Shown here one piece after another: positions 63,645 to 64,000 of a stretch of DNA of 64,000 nt. The translations under genes and the position numbers were made by a program. The DNA lies in assembly GCA_013396915.1 (NCBI GenBank), contig VWZL01000324.1, forward strand, positions 248,001 to 312,000, given 5' to 3'. How positions within the stretch are numbered: position 1 is the stretch's first letter; each line of letters begins with the position of its first letter. This stretch comes from Stercorarius parasiticus. Taxonomy: Eukaryota > Chordata > Aves > Charadriiformes > Stercorariidae. The notes under the pieces are model-generated. The model ran no database searches and had not been told where the DNA came from. It worked only from the letters and a program-made list of their open reading frames with translations.

Positions 63645-64000
63645 TCAGTCTCCTGGGACCCACGGGCTGTTTAGGAAAGACAGGCAAAGGTGACAAGAAG
63701 GGACATTTGCCATCTATGCGAAGAAATGCCTTGCATACATAGAGCTTTGCCTTATGTTTGAGAACAGGTGGTGAGGCTGTACGTCAGCAGCCCAGAAAAG
63801 GAAGTGGACAAGTCTCACGTTCACAGGCCCTGGCTCCCAGCACCTGCAAGCAATCCAGGAGATTTCTGGAGATGGTCAGAGACAATTTTTTAACACAGGT
63901 GCTGGACTAGGGAAGGTCTTTTTGTGGACCTGCTACTCATGATTAAGGTAGAACTGATTGGAGATGTGATAGCTGCAGCACTGACAAGATGGTAGAGCTT
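63645..64000 (+). mobile_element. CR1 LINE, endonuclease-domain part, runs off the window
   Basis: Part of the N-terminal apurinic-type endonuclease domain of CR1 ORF2. FAIYAKKCLAYIELCL (from about 63706) fits the V-LYV-E-LECMELCL block. After an apparent internal deletion, KQSRRFLEMVRDNFLTQVLD (from 63848) fits the SRRFLECVDDNFL-QV block. VDLLLMIKVELIGDV (from 63924) fits the LDLLLTNKEELVGDV block. The next block, ending at the window edge with CTGCAGCACTGACAAGATGG, corresponds to the CSDHEMVEF catalytic region but has lost the histidine and glutamate context. Frames are broken. The rest of the element should lie beyond position 64000, unless it is truncated there. It is more diverged than the copies at 14130 and 29908. 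Confidence 0.75.

Noticed and set aside
1..64000. CRISPR arrays, operons, prophage or bacterial-type systems
   Set aside because: The composition, repeat content and absence of dense genes are those of a vertebrate genome; no such structure is present.

Overview
This looks like vertebrate nuclear DNA, most probably from a bird. The main evidence is two CR1 LINE 3' ends that terminate in the ATTCTATGA-type octamer tail used by avian CR1 (ending near 15160 and 30195). Sparse interspersed repeats, mostly old and decayed, fit a bird or another archosaur or turtle. I see no rRNA, intact tRNA, CRISPR array, CpG-island promoter or operon, and no protein-coding gene that I can defend. The open frames are short, overlap on both strands and look like chance. 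The window is best read as intergenic DNA or the interior of one or more long introns.

The layout is a field of unique, AT-rich sequence with scattered fossils. CR1 pieces, all on the + strand, lie at about 6955-7100 (very old), 14130-15160 (youngest and longest, with the reverse transcriptase C-terminal half and 3' UTR), 29908-30195 (3' end only), 30484-30762 (a second, older CR1 3' end just downstream), 56975-57690 (very old reverse transcriptase) and 63645-64000 (endonuclease part, cut by the window edge). A decayed L2-type LINE lies on the - strand at about 36690-38060. It is recognisable from collinear reverse-transcriptase landmarks. Palindromic MITE-like remnants occur at 10001-10111, 44018-44129 and, in poorer condition, at 4578, 16825, 34111 and 39290. 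A tRNA-derived CORE-SINE (MIR-like) head with A and B boxes lies at 55721-55800. Microsatellites are few: ATT at 3461, AAAAG at 13283, CA at 18738, CT at 31443.

Several stretches read like conserved non-coding elements: even base composition, no repeats, and dense homeodomain, POU, SOX or TCF-like words. They are about 6495-6660, 8620-9010, 11340-11620, 16200-16440, 19835-19990, 22970-23350, 36040-36360, 50900-51140 and 54545-54880. These are inferences from appearance only; a multi-species alignment would decide. If they hold up, the window is a regulatory gene desert or a large intron of a developmental gene. I found no evidence of a previously undescribed biological system. The observations most worth a second look are the ancient L2 and CR1 relics, the recurring hairpin MITEs and the candidate regulatory islands.
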